In this document: positions 8,765-16,867 of the stretch, piece by piece
Position numbering within the stretch: the first letter of the stretch is position 1
Layout of the letters: each line of letters starts with the position of its first letter
NCBI RefSeq assembly: GCF_025808395.1
Contig: NZ_CP075524.1
Span: 2,046,001 to 2,110,000, forward strand
Length of the DNA stretch: 64,000 bases
Source of the DNA: Microcella sp.
Lineage (GTDB): Bacteria > Actinomycetota > Actinomycetes > Actinomycetales > Microbacteriaceae
Direction of reading: 5' to 3'
Position numbers and translations under genes: made by a program
Notes under the pieces: model-generated
Told to the model about the DNA's origin: nothing
The model's input: the letters and a program-made list of their open reading frames with translations, nothing else
The model's database searches: none

Positions 8765-9709
8765 TCAGCGGAAGCCGTCGTCGCCGAGCTCGCCCAGAAT
8801 GCGGTTCAGGTCGGCGACCGTCGCGAACTCGATCGCCAGAGTGCCCTTCTTCTGCCCCAGGCTGATCGACACGCGCGTGTTGAGACGGTCACCCAGTCGC
8901 TCAGCGATCTCGTTCAGCTGACCCTGGCGCGAGCCGGCGGCGGGGCGCTTGACCGTCTTCTTGGCTGCCGAGCCGCCGAGCAGCGCCGCAGCGGCCTCGG
9001 CCTGGCGCACCGACAGCTCTTCTCGCACGATCTTGTCTGAGAGCTTGAGCATCGCCTCGGCGGTGGGTGCGGCGAGAATCGCTCGAGCGTGGCCCGCACT
9101 CAGCACACCGGCGGCGACGCGGCTCTGCACGGGCGGCGGAAGCTTCAGCAGCCGCAGCGTGTTGGTGATCTGCGGTCGCGAACGGCCGAGCCGGGCGGCG
9201 AGCTGCTCTTGCGTGATGCCGAAGTCTTCGAGCAGCTGCTGGTAGGCGCTCGCCTCTTCCAGCGCATTCAGCTGCGCCCGGTGCAGGTTCTCGAGCAGAG
9301 CGTCACGCAGCATGGCATCATCGGCCGTGTTGCGCACGATGGCGGGAATGGTCTCGAGGCCGGCGATGGTGGATGCTCGCAGTCGCCGTTCGCCCATGAT
9401 GAGCTCATACGGCGCTTCGCCTTCGGCAACCCCCGAGCGCTCGCGCACGACGATCGGCTGCAGCACCCCGTACTCGCGCACGGAGTGCACCAGTTCGGCG
9501 AGCTCGTCTTCACGGAACTCGGTGCGGGGCTGCTGCGGGTTCGGAACGATGTCGCTCGGGGCGATGGCCGCGAGGCGCGCCCCTGGCACCTCGCCCAGCT
9601 CGGGGCCCGTGACGGGTGCCGGGAAGAAGACGTCGACGGGGCGTTCGCCATCGCCGGTCGGAATGAGGGCGCCGATTCCGCGGCCCAGGCCGGTGCGCTT
9701 CGTCGCCAT
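8765..9709 (-). CDS. parB: Chromosome partitioning protein ParB
   Basis: A 314-residue ParB/Spo0J protein: the N-terminal ParA-interacting tail (RTGLGRGIGALIP), the CTP-binding ParB/Srx domain with GERRLRAS at 106-113, and the helix-turn-helix (GITQEQLAARLGRSRPQI) that reads parS. It loads at parS as a CTP-dependent clamp and guides origin segregation and SMC loading. The start overlaps the parA stop (ATGA). Two parS sites lie within 2 kb, one in front of parA and one inside rsmG. Confidence 0.97.
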   Translation of the reverse strand: MATKRTGLGRGIGALIPTGDGERPVDVFFPAPVTGPELGEVPGARLAAIAPSDIVPNPQQPRTEFREDELAELVHSVREYGVLQPIVVRERSGVAEGEAPYELIMGERRLRASTIAGLETIPAIVRNTADDAMLRDALLENLHRAQLNALEEASAYQQLLEDFGITQEQLAARLGRSRPQITNTLRLLKLPPPVQSRVAAGVLSAGHARAILAAPTAEAMLKLSDKIVREELSVRQAEAAAALLGGSAAKKTVKRPAAGSRQGQLNEIAERLGDRLNTRVSISLGQKKGTLAIEFATVADLNRILGELGDDGFR

Positions 9710-10602
9710 CAGGCTGCCGCCCCGCGTCGCGCGATCTCAGCTGCCGCTTCGAGGTACGACAGCGACCCGGGGGAGCCCTCGTCGTAGCTGATCACGCTCT
9801 GGCCGTAGCTGGGCGCCTCACTGATGCGCACCGACCGCGGAATGAGCGTCTCGAGAACCTGCTCGGGAAAGTGCTGTCGCACATCGCTCACCACCTGGTT
9901 CGCGAGGTTGGTGCGAGAGTCGTACATTGTCAGCAGGATGGTCGACACCCGCAGTTGCGGATTCAGGTGGCGCTCGATCAGCTGGATGCTGTTGAGCAGC
10001 TGGCTGAGCCCTTCGAGCGCGTAGTACTCGCACTGAATCGGGATGAGCACCTCGCGCGCGGCGACGAAGGCGTTGATGGTGAGGAGTCCGAGCGAGGGTG
10101 GGCAGTCGATGAACACGTAGTGGAACGTCTCGGAGCTGCCTTCGAGAAACGCGTCGAGCGCCGTGCGCAGTCGCTGCTCGCGCGCGACGAGCGAGACGAG
10201 CTCGATCTCGGCGCCCGCCAAGTGGATCGTCGCCGGCACGCAGTAGAGCTGGTCGAACTCTGGGCTCTTCTGCACGACATCGACGAGCGGCGAGTCGCCG
10301 ACGACCACGTCGTAGACGCTGGGCGTCTCTGCACGGTGCTCGACGCCGAGTGCGGTTGATGCGTTGCCTTGCGGGTCGAGATCGATCACGAGCACGCGGG
10401 CGCCTGATCGAGCGAGCGCGGCGGCGAGGTTGACGGTCGTCGTGGTCTTGCCGACGCCGCCCTTCTGGTTCGACACCGTGATGACACGGGTGGTCTCGGG
10501 CAGCGGCAGGCTCGTCGACTCGAGCGCAAGACGACGACGCGTGATCTCGGCGACTTCGCGCGCCAATGGCGTTGACTCGTCGTAGGGTGCCTCGGTGGTC
10601 AC
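9709..10602 (-). CDS. parA: Chromosome partitioning ATPase ParA
   Basis: A 297-residue ParA/Soj ATPase with the deviant Walker A motif KGGVGKTT (about 47-54), the Walker A' DLDPQGN and Walker B VFIDCPPSLGLL. It forms nucleoid-bound ATP dimers that move ParB-parS complexes. GTG at 10602 is preferred because AGGAGG ends 7 nt upstream; an ATG at 10623 would place the start before that site. It overlaps parB by 4 nt. A parS site lies about 22 bp upstream of the start. Confidence 0.96.
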   Translation of the reverse strand: MTTEAPYDESTPLAREVAEITRRRLALESTSLPLPETTRVITVSNQKGGVGKTTTTVNLAAALARSGARVLVIDLDPQGNASTALGVEHRAETPSVYDVVVGDSPLVDVVQKSPEFDQLYCVPATIHLAGAEIELVSLVAREQRLRTALDAFLEGSSETFHYVFIDCPPSLGLLTINAFVAAREVLIPIQCEYYALEGLSQLLNSIQLIERHLNPQLRVSTILLTMYDSRTNLANQVVSDVRQHFPEQVLETLIPRSVRISEAPSYGQSVISYDEGSPGSLSYLEAAAEIARRGAAA

Positions 10603-10623
10603 AGCACGGCCTCCTGCTCGCAA

Positions 10624-10639
10624 TGTTTCACGTGAAACG
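10624..10639. promoter_or_regulatory. parS: parS site 1 (upstream of parA)
   Basis: TGTTTCACGTGAAACG matches the bacterial parS consensus TGTTTCACGTGAAACA at 15 of 16 positions. It is intergenic, between the rsmG stop and the parA start. Confidence 0.95.
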
Positions 10640-10695
10640 CTTCCCTGCTCTGGTGCTCGTTCGGCATCGTCTCCGCTCAGCGGCGACGCGTCGCG

Positions 10696-11394
10696 TCAGG
10701 ATGCCCCGCCTACTGTAGCCCGAAAGAGACGAGTGGCTTCTGGCGCGAGCCCTTCGCCCACTTCGAGCACCTGGATGTCATGAATGCGGTACTGGCGAAT
10801 GGCCTTCGACGCCGCAGTGATCTCGTCATGCACTCGCGCGCCCTTGAGAAGCATAAGCTCACCGCCCTCGCGTGCGAGGGGTGCCGTGAGGGGGATGAGC
10901 TTCGACAGCGCGCTCACCGCCCGGGCCGTCACCTGATCGAAGGCTCCGGCGGAAGCAGCCTCTTCGGCACGCGCCCGCAGCACCGTCACATTGTCGAGGC
11001 CCAGCCGCTCAGACTCCGCGGTGAGCCAGTCGGTGCGGCGCTCCATCGGTTCGATGAGCACGAAGTCGACATCGGGGCGTGCGATCGCGAGCACGAGTCC
11101 GGGCAGGCCCGCGCCGCTTCCGACATCGGCGACCCGCCCGGCAGCTACGAGGAACGGTGCGATGACCCCGCAGTTGATGATGTGCCTCGACCACAGTCTC
11201 GGCAGCTCGAGTGGGCCGATGAGCCCCAGCTCTTCTCCGTGCCGACCGAGGCCGGCCGCGAACTGCCGGGCGAGGTCGAGGCGGTCACCGAAGACTGCGG
11301 CGGCAGACGCCGGCTCGGGCTCGATAGCGCCCTCGCTCAACGGCCCCGCAGCGCCCGATGTTTCACGTGAAACATCGCGCGACTCGTCATCCAC
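10696..11394 (-). CDS. rsmG: 16S rRNA (guanine-N7)-methyltransferase RsmG (GidB)
   Basis: A protein of about 232 residues that uses SAM to methylate G527 of 16S rRNA. The SAM motif VADVGSGAGLPGLVLA and the downstream acidic ARPDVDFVLIEP are clear. Start choice: GTG 11394 overlaps the end of jag, as is usual for this operon; no strong ribosome-binding site is visible. The second parS site is inside the gene and is read as the peptide VSRET near residue 10, upstream of the conserved domain. This is the parA-distal member of the rpmH-yidC-jag-rsmG cluster. Confidence 0.92.
   Translation of the reverse strand: MDDESRDVSRETSGAAGPLSEGAIEPEPASAAAVFGDRLDLARQFAAGLGRHGEELGLIGPLELPRLWSRHIINCGVIAPFLVAAGRVADVGSGAGLPGLVLAIARPDVDFVLIEPMERRTDWLTAESERLGLDNVTVLRARAEEAASAGAFDQVTARAVSALSKLIPLTAPLAREGGELMLLKGARVHDEITAASKAIRQYRIHDIQVLEVGEGLAPEATRLFRATVGGAS
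11359..11374. promoter_or_regulatory. parS: parS site 2 (inside rsmG 5' coding region)
   Basis: TGTTTCACGTGAAACA, a perfect 16/16 match to the parS consensus, further flanked by GA...TC so that the palindrome extends. It is translated as part of the RsmG N-terminal tail. Confidence 0.97.
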
Positions 11395-11866
11395 GCCGGA
11401 TGACGGTGTGCCGGTCGGCGCCCTCACCCTCCGACGCTGACGTGAAGCCGCGCTCGGAGACCAGGTCGTGAACCAGCTTGCGTTCGTAGCTCGACATCGG
11501 TGGCAGTGCGGCCGAGGCGGCACCGGCCTCGATGCGCTCCACTGCGCGGTCGACGAGCTTCTGCAGCTCGTCTGCGCGAGCGTCGCGAGAACCCGCGATG
11601 TCGAGAATGAGGCGAGAGAACTCTCCCGTCTTCGCGTGAACCGCGAGCCGAGTGAGTTCTTGCAGCGCCGTGACGGTGTCGGGCTTCGAGAGCAGACGCA
11701 GAGCATCCTGCTCCTCAGCCTCGACCGTCAGATAGACGCGCCCAGCGCGCGTCTCGATCTCGATGTCGCCATCGAGGTCGGCGATGTCGAGCAGTGCTTC
11801 GAGGTAGTCCGCTGCGACATCGCCCTCGTCGACGAGAGCCACGTCGGGCTCGATGGTGTCGGTCAT
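11387..11866 (-). CDS. jag: Jag/KhpB-type KH-R3H RNA-binding protein
   Basis: A 159-residue protein with a central KH-like region (about 35-75) and a C-terminal R3H domain (PMSSYERKLVHDLVSERGF...HTVIRRG). This is the short actinobacterial form without the long Jag-N linker. It binds RNA and in firmicutes works with KhpA in cell elongation. The start is 4 bp from the yidC stop, consistent with one operon. Confidence 0.93.
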   Translation of the reverse strand: MTDTIEPDVALVDEGDVAADYLEALLDIADLDGDIEIETRAGRVYLTVEAEEQDALRLLSKPDTVTALQELTRLAVHAKTGEFSRLILDIAGSRDARADELQKLVDRAVERIEAGAASAALPPMSSYERKLVHDLVSERGFTSASEGEGADRHTVIRRG

Positions 11867-11869
11867 GGT

Positions 11870-12829
11870 CTACCGACCGCCCTTCTTCTTCGCTCGGTTC
11901 TTGCTGACGGGCTGCACCCGCTGCGGCTTCTTCGGTTCTTCGACCGCAAGGCTGCCCGGCTCGTCCTCGATGATCTCGGGAAGCCCGCGGCGCTGACGCC
12001 GCTTGGCCAGGCGGGCCTCGCGAGCGAGCGCCGCCTCGCTGCCCGGAGTGGGCAGGTTACGGATGACGATGAACTGCTGCACCATCGTCCAGAGGTTCGA
12101 GACGAACCAGTAGAACATCACGCCGAGCGGGAAGGCGACGCCCGAGAAGAGGAAGACGAGGGGGAGGATGTACAGCAGGATGCGCTGCTGCTTGTACATC
12201 GGCGAGGCCTTCATCTCGGGGCTCTGGTTCTTCGACATGATCTGCAGCTGCGTGATGAACTGCGACGCGGTCATGAGAATGACGAGCACTGCGGCGATGA
12301 AGATCACCCAGCCGTTGCCGTCTGACGTGAGCATGGTCGCCCCGAGCGGCGCGATGCCGAACAGCGTTGCGGTGCCGAACTCGCGAGACAGCTGCTCGTC
12401 GAGCAGGCCGACACCCGAGAGACCGGCGAACGAGCTGTTGAGCACCGAGAAGAGCCCGAAGAAGATCGGCATCTGCAAGAGGATCGGCAGGCACGAGGCG
12501 AGCGGGTTGGTGCCGTGCTTCTTGTAGAGCGCCATGGTCTCGCGCGACATCGCCTCGCGCGAGAACTGGTCTCGCTTGCCCTTGTACTTGTCTTGAATCT
12601 TCTTGAGGTCGGGCGAGATCTCGAGCATCTTGCGCTGGTTCTTGATCTGACGCACGAACACCGGGATGAGCGCTGCGCGCACCACGACGACGAGACCGGC
12701 GATCGACAAGACCCAGGTGAGCCCGGCCTCGCTCTCGAGCCCCATGAACGTGAAGAGCCAGTGGAAGCCCACGAGGATCGCCTCGATGACCCATTTGATG
12801 GGCCAGAGGATGGCGCCGATGATGTCCAT
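11870..12829 (-). CDS. yidC: Membrane protein insertase YidC
   Basis: A 319-residue Oxa1/YidC/Alb3 insertase with five predicted membrane segments and no large periplasmic domain, as in Gram-positives. The conserved positively charged groove residue is in helix 1-2 (VVVRAALIPVFVRQIKNQRKM), followed by the coiled-coil cytoplasmic loop and NPLASCLPILLQMPIFFGLF. The C-terminal tail is basic (KNRAKKKGGR), fitting ribosome contact. It lies downstream of yidD, as usual. Confidence 0.96.
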   Translation of the reverse strand: MDIIGAILWPIKWVIEAILVGFHWLFTFMGLESEAGLTWVLSIAGLVVVVRAALIPVFVRQIKNQRKMLEISPDLKKIQDKYKGKRDQFSREAMSRETMALYKKHGTNPLASCLPILLQMPIFFGLFSVLNSSFAGLSGVGLLDEQLSREFGTATLFGIAPLGATMLTSDGNGWVIFIAAVLVILMTASQFITQLQIMSKNQSPEMKASPMYKQQRILLYILPLVFLFSGVAFPLGVMFYWFVSNLWTMVQQFIVIRNLPTPGSEAALAREARLAKRRQRRGLPEIIEDEPGSLAVEEPKKPQRVQPVSKNRAKKKGGR

Positions 12830-12837
12830 GTGGAGGT

Positions 12838-13155
12838 CTAAGCCTTTCTGTCGAGCACGATGAGACCCCTGCGGGTGCGCCGATAGGGGGAGTGTTCACG
12901 AACGGGCCAGTCGTCGATGCCGCCTTCGGCCCAGGGGTGGCAGCGAGCGAGGCGCCGTGCGGCCAGCCAGCCGCCCTTCGCGACGCCGTGCTCTTGCACA
13001 GAGCCGAGCGCATAGGCAGAGCAGCTGGGGTAGTACCGGCAGACGTCGCCGTACAGCGGAGAGATGACCGCTCGATAACCGCGAAGGACGAGCACGATGG
13101 CGTTGCGGGGAATCAGCCCGATGATGCGCGCGACATCGACGAGAGCATGGGTCAT
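12838..13155 (-). CDS. yidD: Membrane protein insertion efficiency factor YidD
   Basis: A 105-residue YidD protein recognised by YRAVISPLYGDVCRYYPSCS with its conserved cysteines and ARCHPWAEGGIDDWP. It aids YidC-dependent insertion at the inner membrane face. The start codon overlaps the rnpA stop (ATGA), a coupling conserved in many bacteria. Confidence 0.95.
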   Translation of the reverse strand: MTHALVDVARIIGLIPRNAIVLVLRGYRAVISPLYGDVCRYYPSCSAYALGSVQEHGVAKGGWLAARRLARCHPWAEGGIDDWPVREHSPYRRTRRGLIVLDRKA

Positions 13156-13493
13156 CGTGCCATCACCGCCCGTCGTAGTCCGTCGCCGATCTCAGTGCGC
13201 AGGGTATCCCACGAGACCTCGGGGCTGCCCGGGAGGGCCCTCACGACGACCAGGTCGCCCGCGGGTAGGAGCGAGGCCGAGCCGGCGCAGATCGACTGGA
13301 TGCGACGGCGCACCAGATTGCGCACGACGGCACCGCCGACCTTCTTCGAGACGACGACAGCGAAGCGTGGAGGGTGCGGCTCTGCGGTCGACACTCGGTA
13401 GAGCACTGCGTGGGGAGTCACGGTGCGGCGACCGCGTCGAACCGCCATCGTGACGTCACCACCCCGCGAGATGCGGTGTGCCCGCGAGAGCAC
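13152..13493 (-). CDS. rnpA: Ribonuclease P protein component
   Basis: A 113-residue basic protein with the RnpA signature RFAVVVSKKVGGAVVRNLVRRRI (RNR-type motif). It binds the catalytic P RNA to mature tRNA 5' ends. It is located between rpmH and yidD, the canonical order; the rpmH stop is 8 bp upstream. Confidence 0.96.
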   Translation of the reverse strand: MLSRAHRISRGGDVTMAVRRGRRTVTPHAVLYRVSTAEPHPPRFAVVVSKKVGGAVVRNLVRRRIQSICAGSASLLPAGDLVVVRALPGSPEVSWDTLRTEIGDGLRRAVMAR

Positions 13494-13501
13494 AGGCGTG
13501 A

Positions 13502-13639
13502 TCAGGCCGAGAGTTCGGTGCGACCCTTGCGCCGACGTGCGGCGAGGATCGACCGGCCAGCGCGCGTGCGCATGCGCAGACGGAAACCGTGGACCTTCGC
13601 CCGGCGACGGTTGTTCGGCTGGAAGGTGCGCTTGCTCAT
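13502..13639 (-). CDS. rpmH: 50S ribosomal protein L34
   Basis: A 45-residue protein translated from ATG 13639: MSKRTFQPNNRRRAKVHGFR, then a stretch rich in Arg and Lys ending KGRTELSA. All hallmarks of bL34 are present. An AGGAG ribosome-binding site is 6 nt upstream. It is divergent from dnaA; the 269-bp gap holds the promoters and one DnaA box. Confidence 0.97.
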   Translation of the reverse strand: MSKRTFQPNNRRRAKVHGFRLRMRTRAGRSILAARRRKGRTELSA

Positions 13640-13908
13640 GGCTATCTCCTCGGCCCCGAGGGCCAGCGACGATGGATCAGGTGTGCTCGCCGGCCGCGAA
13701 TCGGCTGCAAGCAGAAGTCAACCGGTTAACAATAGGTCGCGACCAGGCCCGGGTCAAACCGTGCGGGCAAGCAGGGCATTATCCACATGCCTCGCCGAAG
13801 CTGTTGGTAACGACGCGCCGGGTCGAACTACAGTAGGCGCACGGCCTCTCGGCGTGACACCGTCGGGGCCGATCCCTGTTGCACCGACACGAGTCAAGGA
13901 GTTGCGTT
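13640..13908. promoter_or_regulatory. rpmH-dnaA divergent promoter region with one DnaA box
   Basis: TTATCCACA at 13779-13787 is a perfect consensus DnaA box, about 120 bp before the dnaA start. This suggests dnaA autoregulation or a minor part of the origin. The rest of the gap shows no further consensus box; AACCGGTTAACAATAG near 13720 is its most AT-rich stretch. Confidence 0.7.
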
Positions 13909-15321
13909 ATGCCGGATGACGCCGATTCTCCGCACGATCTCTGGGAGTCGGTGAAGGCTGTGCTCACTGCAGACGACCGCATCACCCCTCAGTTGTACGG
14001 CTTCATCAACCTGGTCGAACCGCGCGGCGTCATGGCGTCGACTCTGTACCTCGAGGTGCCCAACGAGCTCACCAGGGGCATGCTCGAGCAGCGCATCCGG
14101 CTGCCCCTGCTGAGCGCCCTCACCTCGATAGCGGGAGAGACGGTCTCGAGCTTCGCCATCGTCGTCAATCCAGAGATTCAGCATGAGAACTTCGAGAGTG
14201 CGCCGGAGTCGCTCGACGTCAGCAATCCCTACATCGAGCAGTCGATGCCGGCCGCTCAGACTGAAGCGTCCGGTCGACGAGGAGACAGTCGGCTCAACGG
14301 AAAGTACAGCTTCGACAACTTCGTCATCGGTGGTTCGAACAGGTTCGCCCACGCAGCGGCCGTGGCGGTCGCCGAAGCACCCGCCAAGGCCTACAACCCG
14401 CTCTTCATCTATGGCGAGTCAGGCCTGGGCAAGACCCACCTGCTGCACGCCATCGGCCACTACGCCGAGAGCCTGTACCCGGGCATCCGCGTGCGGTACG
14501 TGTCGAGCGAGGAGTTCACGAACGACTTCATCAACTCGATCGCCAACAACCGCGCGTCGCTCTTCCAGTCTCGATACCGCGAGATCGACATTCTGCTCAT
14601 CGACGACATTCAGTTCTTGCAGGGCAAAGACTCGACCCAAGAGGCCTTCTTCCACACATTCAATACGCTGCACGATCACAACAAGCAAGTGGTCATCACG
14701 AGCGATCTGCCGCCGAAGCACCTCACCGGCTTCGAAGACCGCATGCGCAGCAGGTTCGAGTGGGGCCTCATCACCGATGTGCAGGCGCCAGACCTCGAGA
14801 CGCGCATCGCGATTCTGCGCAAGAAGGCTCAGAACGACAAGCTGCAGGTGCGTGATGATGTGCTCGAATACATCGCCTCGAAGGTGTCGAGCAACATCCG
14901 CGAGCTCGAGGGAACCCTCATTCGCGTGACCGCATTCGCCAACCTCAACCGCACGCCCGTCGACATGCAGCTCGTGCAGACCGTGCTGAAAGACCTCATC
15001 ACGCTCGACGAGGACAACGTCATCGCACCGGTCGACATCATCAATCACACGGCCGCCTACTTCAAGCTCACCGTCGACGATCTCTACGGCTCGTCGCGGT
15101 CGCAAGCCGTCGCCACCGCACGGCAGATCGCCATGTACCTCTGTCGTGAGTTGACGAACCTCTCGTTGCCGAAGATCGGGCAGCTCTTCGGCAACCGCGA
15201 CCACACGACGGTGATGTACGCCAACAAGAAGATCAGCGACCTGATGAAAGAACGACGGTCGATCTACAACCAGGTCACCGAACTGACCAGCCGCATCAAG
15301 CAGAACCACCGCTACAGCTGA
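13909..15321 (+). CDS. dnaA: Chromosomal replication initiator protein DnaA
   Basis: A 470-residue initiator ATPase. Domain I is at about 1-90, a short variable linker runs to about 130, and the AAA+ domain III has Walker A GESGLGKT (169-176) and Walker B LLIDDIQFL. Domain IV carries the DNA-binding signature GNRDHTTVMYANKKI. The domain II linker is short compared with Streptomyces. ATG 13909 is chosen because AAGGAG lies 7 nt upstream; an in-frame start 30 bp earlier lacks this. It initiates replication at the adjacent oriC. Confidence 0.97.
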   Translation: MPDDADSPHDLWESVKAVLTADDRITPQLYGFINLVEPRGVMASTLYLEVPNELTRGMLEQRIRLPLLSALTSIAGETVSSFAIVVNPEIQHENFESAPESLDVSNPYIEQSMPAAQTEASGRRGDSRLNGKYSFDNFVIGGSNRFAHAAAVAVAEAPAKAYNPLFIYGESGLGKTHLLHAIGHYAESLYPGIRVRYVSSEEFTNDFINSIANNRASLFQSRYREIDILLIDDIQFLQGKDSTQEAFFHTFNTLHDHNKQVVITSDLPPKHLTGFEDRMRSRFEWGLITDVQAPDLETRIAILRKKAQNDKLQVRDDVLEYIASKVSSNIRELEGTLIRVTAFANLNRTPVDMQLVQTVLKDLITLDEDNVIAPVDIINHTAAYFKLTVDDLYGSSRSQAVATARQIAMYLCRELTNLSLPKIGQLFGNRDHTTVMYANKKISDLMKERRSIYNQVTELTSRIKQNHRYS

Positions 15322-15719
15322 CGACAGCGCAGCACCGGCTTGCGATGTGCGGGTTTCGCACACTGGGGACAGCCTGTGGATAACTCTGCGCCCGCATGGG
15401 GATGATCTGTTGACGACGAGGGCGATGGTGTGAAAGTCGTCGACTCGAGCTCGAGGCTGTTCGCATCGACGTCTTCAGGTTCCGCATCGTTGTGCACAAC
15501 TTGCACGCGTGTAGTTCAGCCTGAACGCTCTCTGCCCCCGCAGTTATCCACACTGTGCACAGGGGTTAATGATGGTGTTCTTCTCTATCTCTTCATGATC
15601 ATCGAGGGATAACCTTTCGAGCACCGCCGTCGCCGCTGAGACAGAACACCACCCGCAGACCGGCTGTGCCAGTATGGAAGGCCCGAGTGCCGGGAGAAGA
15701 TCGACCGAAAGGGAGCCGC
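15322..15719. other. oriC: Probable replication origin (oriC) between dnaA and dnaN
   Basis: This 398-bp gap holds no gene. It contains consensus DnaA boxes TGTGGATAA (15375-15383, reverse) and TTATCCACA (15544-15552), plus variant palindromic boxes TTGTGCACAA (15490-15499) and CTGTGCACAG (15553-15562). An AT-richer stretch at about 15563-15612 (GGGTTAATGATGG through CATGATCATCGAGG) is a candidate unwinding element next to the last boxes. Location between dnaA and dnaN is standard for Actinobacteria. The number of boxes is small compared with Streptomyces. Confidence 0.85.
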
Positions 15720-16862
15720 GTGAAGTTCCAGGTCAATCGCGACGTGTTCAGCGATGCAGTGTCGTTCGCCGTCAAGCTTCTTCCGCAGCGCACCACGCTG
15801 CCGATTCTCAGCGGAGTGCTGCTGCGTGCCGAGGGCGGGGCGGTGACCCTCTCGTCGTTCGACTACGAGGTCTCGGCGCAGACGTCGATCACGGCAGACG
15901 TCAGCGAAGACGGAACCGTGCTCGTCTCGGGCCGTCTGCTCGCAGACATCGCTTCTCGGTTGCCGAACGCGCCAGTCGAGTTCTCGACGAGCGACGGCAA
16001 GATCGCGGTTCGGTGCGGCTCAGCCCGCTTCACTCTCTCGAGCATGCCCGTCGAAGAGTATCCGAGCCTGCCGACGGTCGACGGGCCCAGCGGCGTGCTG
16101 CCCGGCGACGCGTTCTCAGACGCGGTCGGACAAGTCTCGGTCGCGGCATCGAGAGATGATGTGACTCCTGTCATCACCGGTGTGCAGCTGGAGATCGGAG
16201 ACAACACCCTCTCGCTCGTCGCGACAGACCGATACCGGGTCGCCGTCCGCGAGATCGAGTGGGATTCGACCGCGGTCGCGGAAGGCGTGACGGCGCTGGT
16301 GCCGTCACGCACCCTGTCAGAGATCGGCAAGATCTTCTCGCACGCCTCGACCGTGACCGTGACCATCGTGTCGGGGGGCGACCGTGAGCTGATCGCGTTC
16401 TCTGCCGACCAGAAGACGGTGACGTCGTTGCTCATCAAGGGAAACTTCCCGCCCGTGAAGAGGCTCTTCCCCGACACGGTCGACAACTACGCGGTGATGA
16501 ACACGGCCGAGCTCATCGAAGCGACCCGTCGGGTGCAGCTCGTGCTCGAGCGAGACGCTGCGCTGCGCTACAGCTTCAGTGACGACGGACTGACCCTCGA
16601 GGCGATCGGCTCAGAGAATGCGCAGGCCTCTGAGACGATCGATGCGCACGTCACCGGCGGCGACACGACGGTCTCGCTGAAGCCCCAATTTCTCATCGAT
16701 GGTCTGTCGGCTGTGCACAGCGAGTTCGTGCGCATCTCTTTCACGAAGACCGACAACCCGAACAAACCGGGGCCGGTGCTCATCACGAGCCAGTCGTCGA
16801 AAGACCAACCGGGCAACGACAACTACCGATACCTGCTGCAGCCGAACCTGCTGCTGCGCTGA
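15720..16862 (+). CDS. dnaN: DNA polymerase III beta subunit (sliding clamp)
   Basis: A 380-residue clamp with three repeated domains (FQVNRDVFSDAVSFAVKLLPQRTTLPILSGVLL begins domain 1). The C-terminus ends in the usual Leu-rich peptide (YRYLLQPNLLLR). It encircles DNA and tethers polymerase III. GTG 15720 is preferred, with GGGAG just upstream; an earlier in-frame start adds residues unlike the family. Confidence 0.97.
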   Translation: MKFQVNRDVFSDAVSFAVKLLPQRTTLPILSGVLLRAEGGAVTLSSFDYEVSAQTSITADVSEDGTVLVSGRLLADIASRLPNAPVEFSTSDGKIAVRCGSARFTLSSMPVEEYPSLPTVDGPSGVLPGDAFSDAVGQVSVAASRDDVTPVITGVQLEIGDNTLSLVATDRYRVAVREIEWDSTAVAEGVTALVPSRTLSEIGKIFSHASTVTVTIVSGGDRELIAFSADQKTVTSLLIKGNFPPVKRLFPDTVDNYAVMNTAELIEATRRVQLVLERDAALRYSFSDDGLTLEAIGSENAQASETIDAHVTGGDTTVSLKPQFLIDGLSAVHSEFVRISFTKTDNPNKPGPVLITSQSSKDQPGNDNYRYLLQPNLLLR

Positions 16863-16867
16863 CGCGC

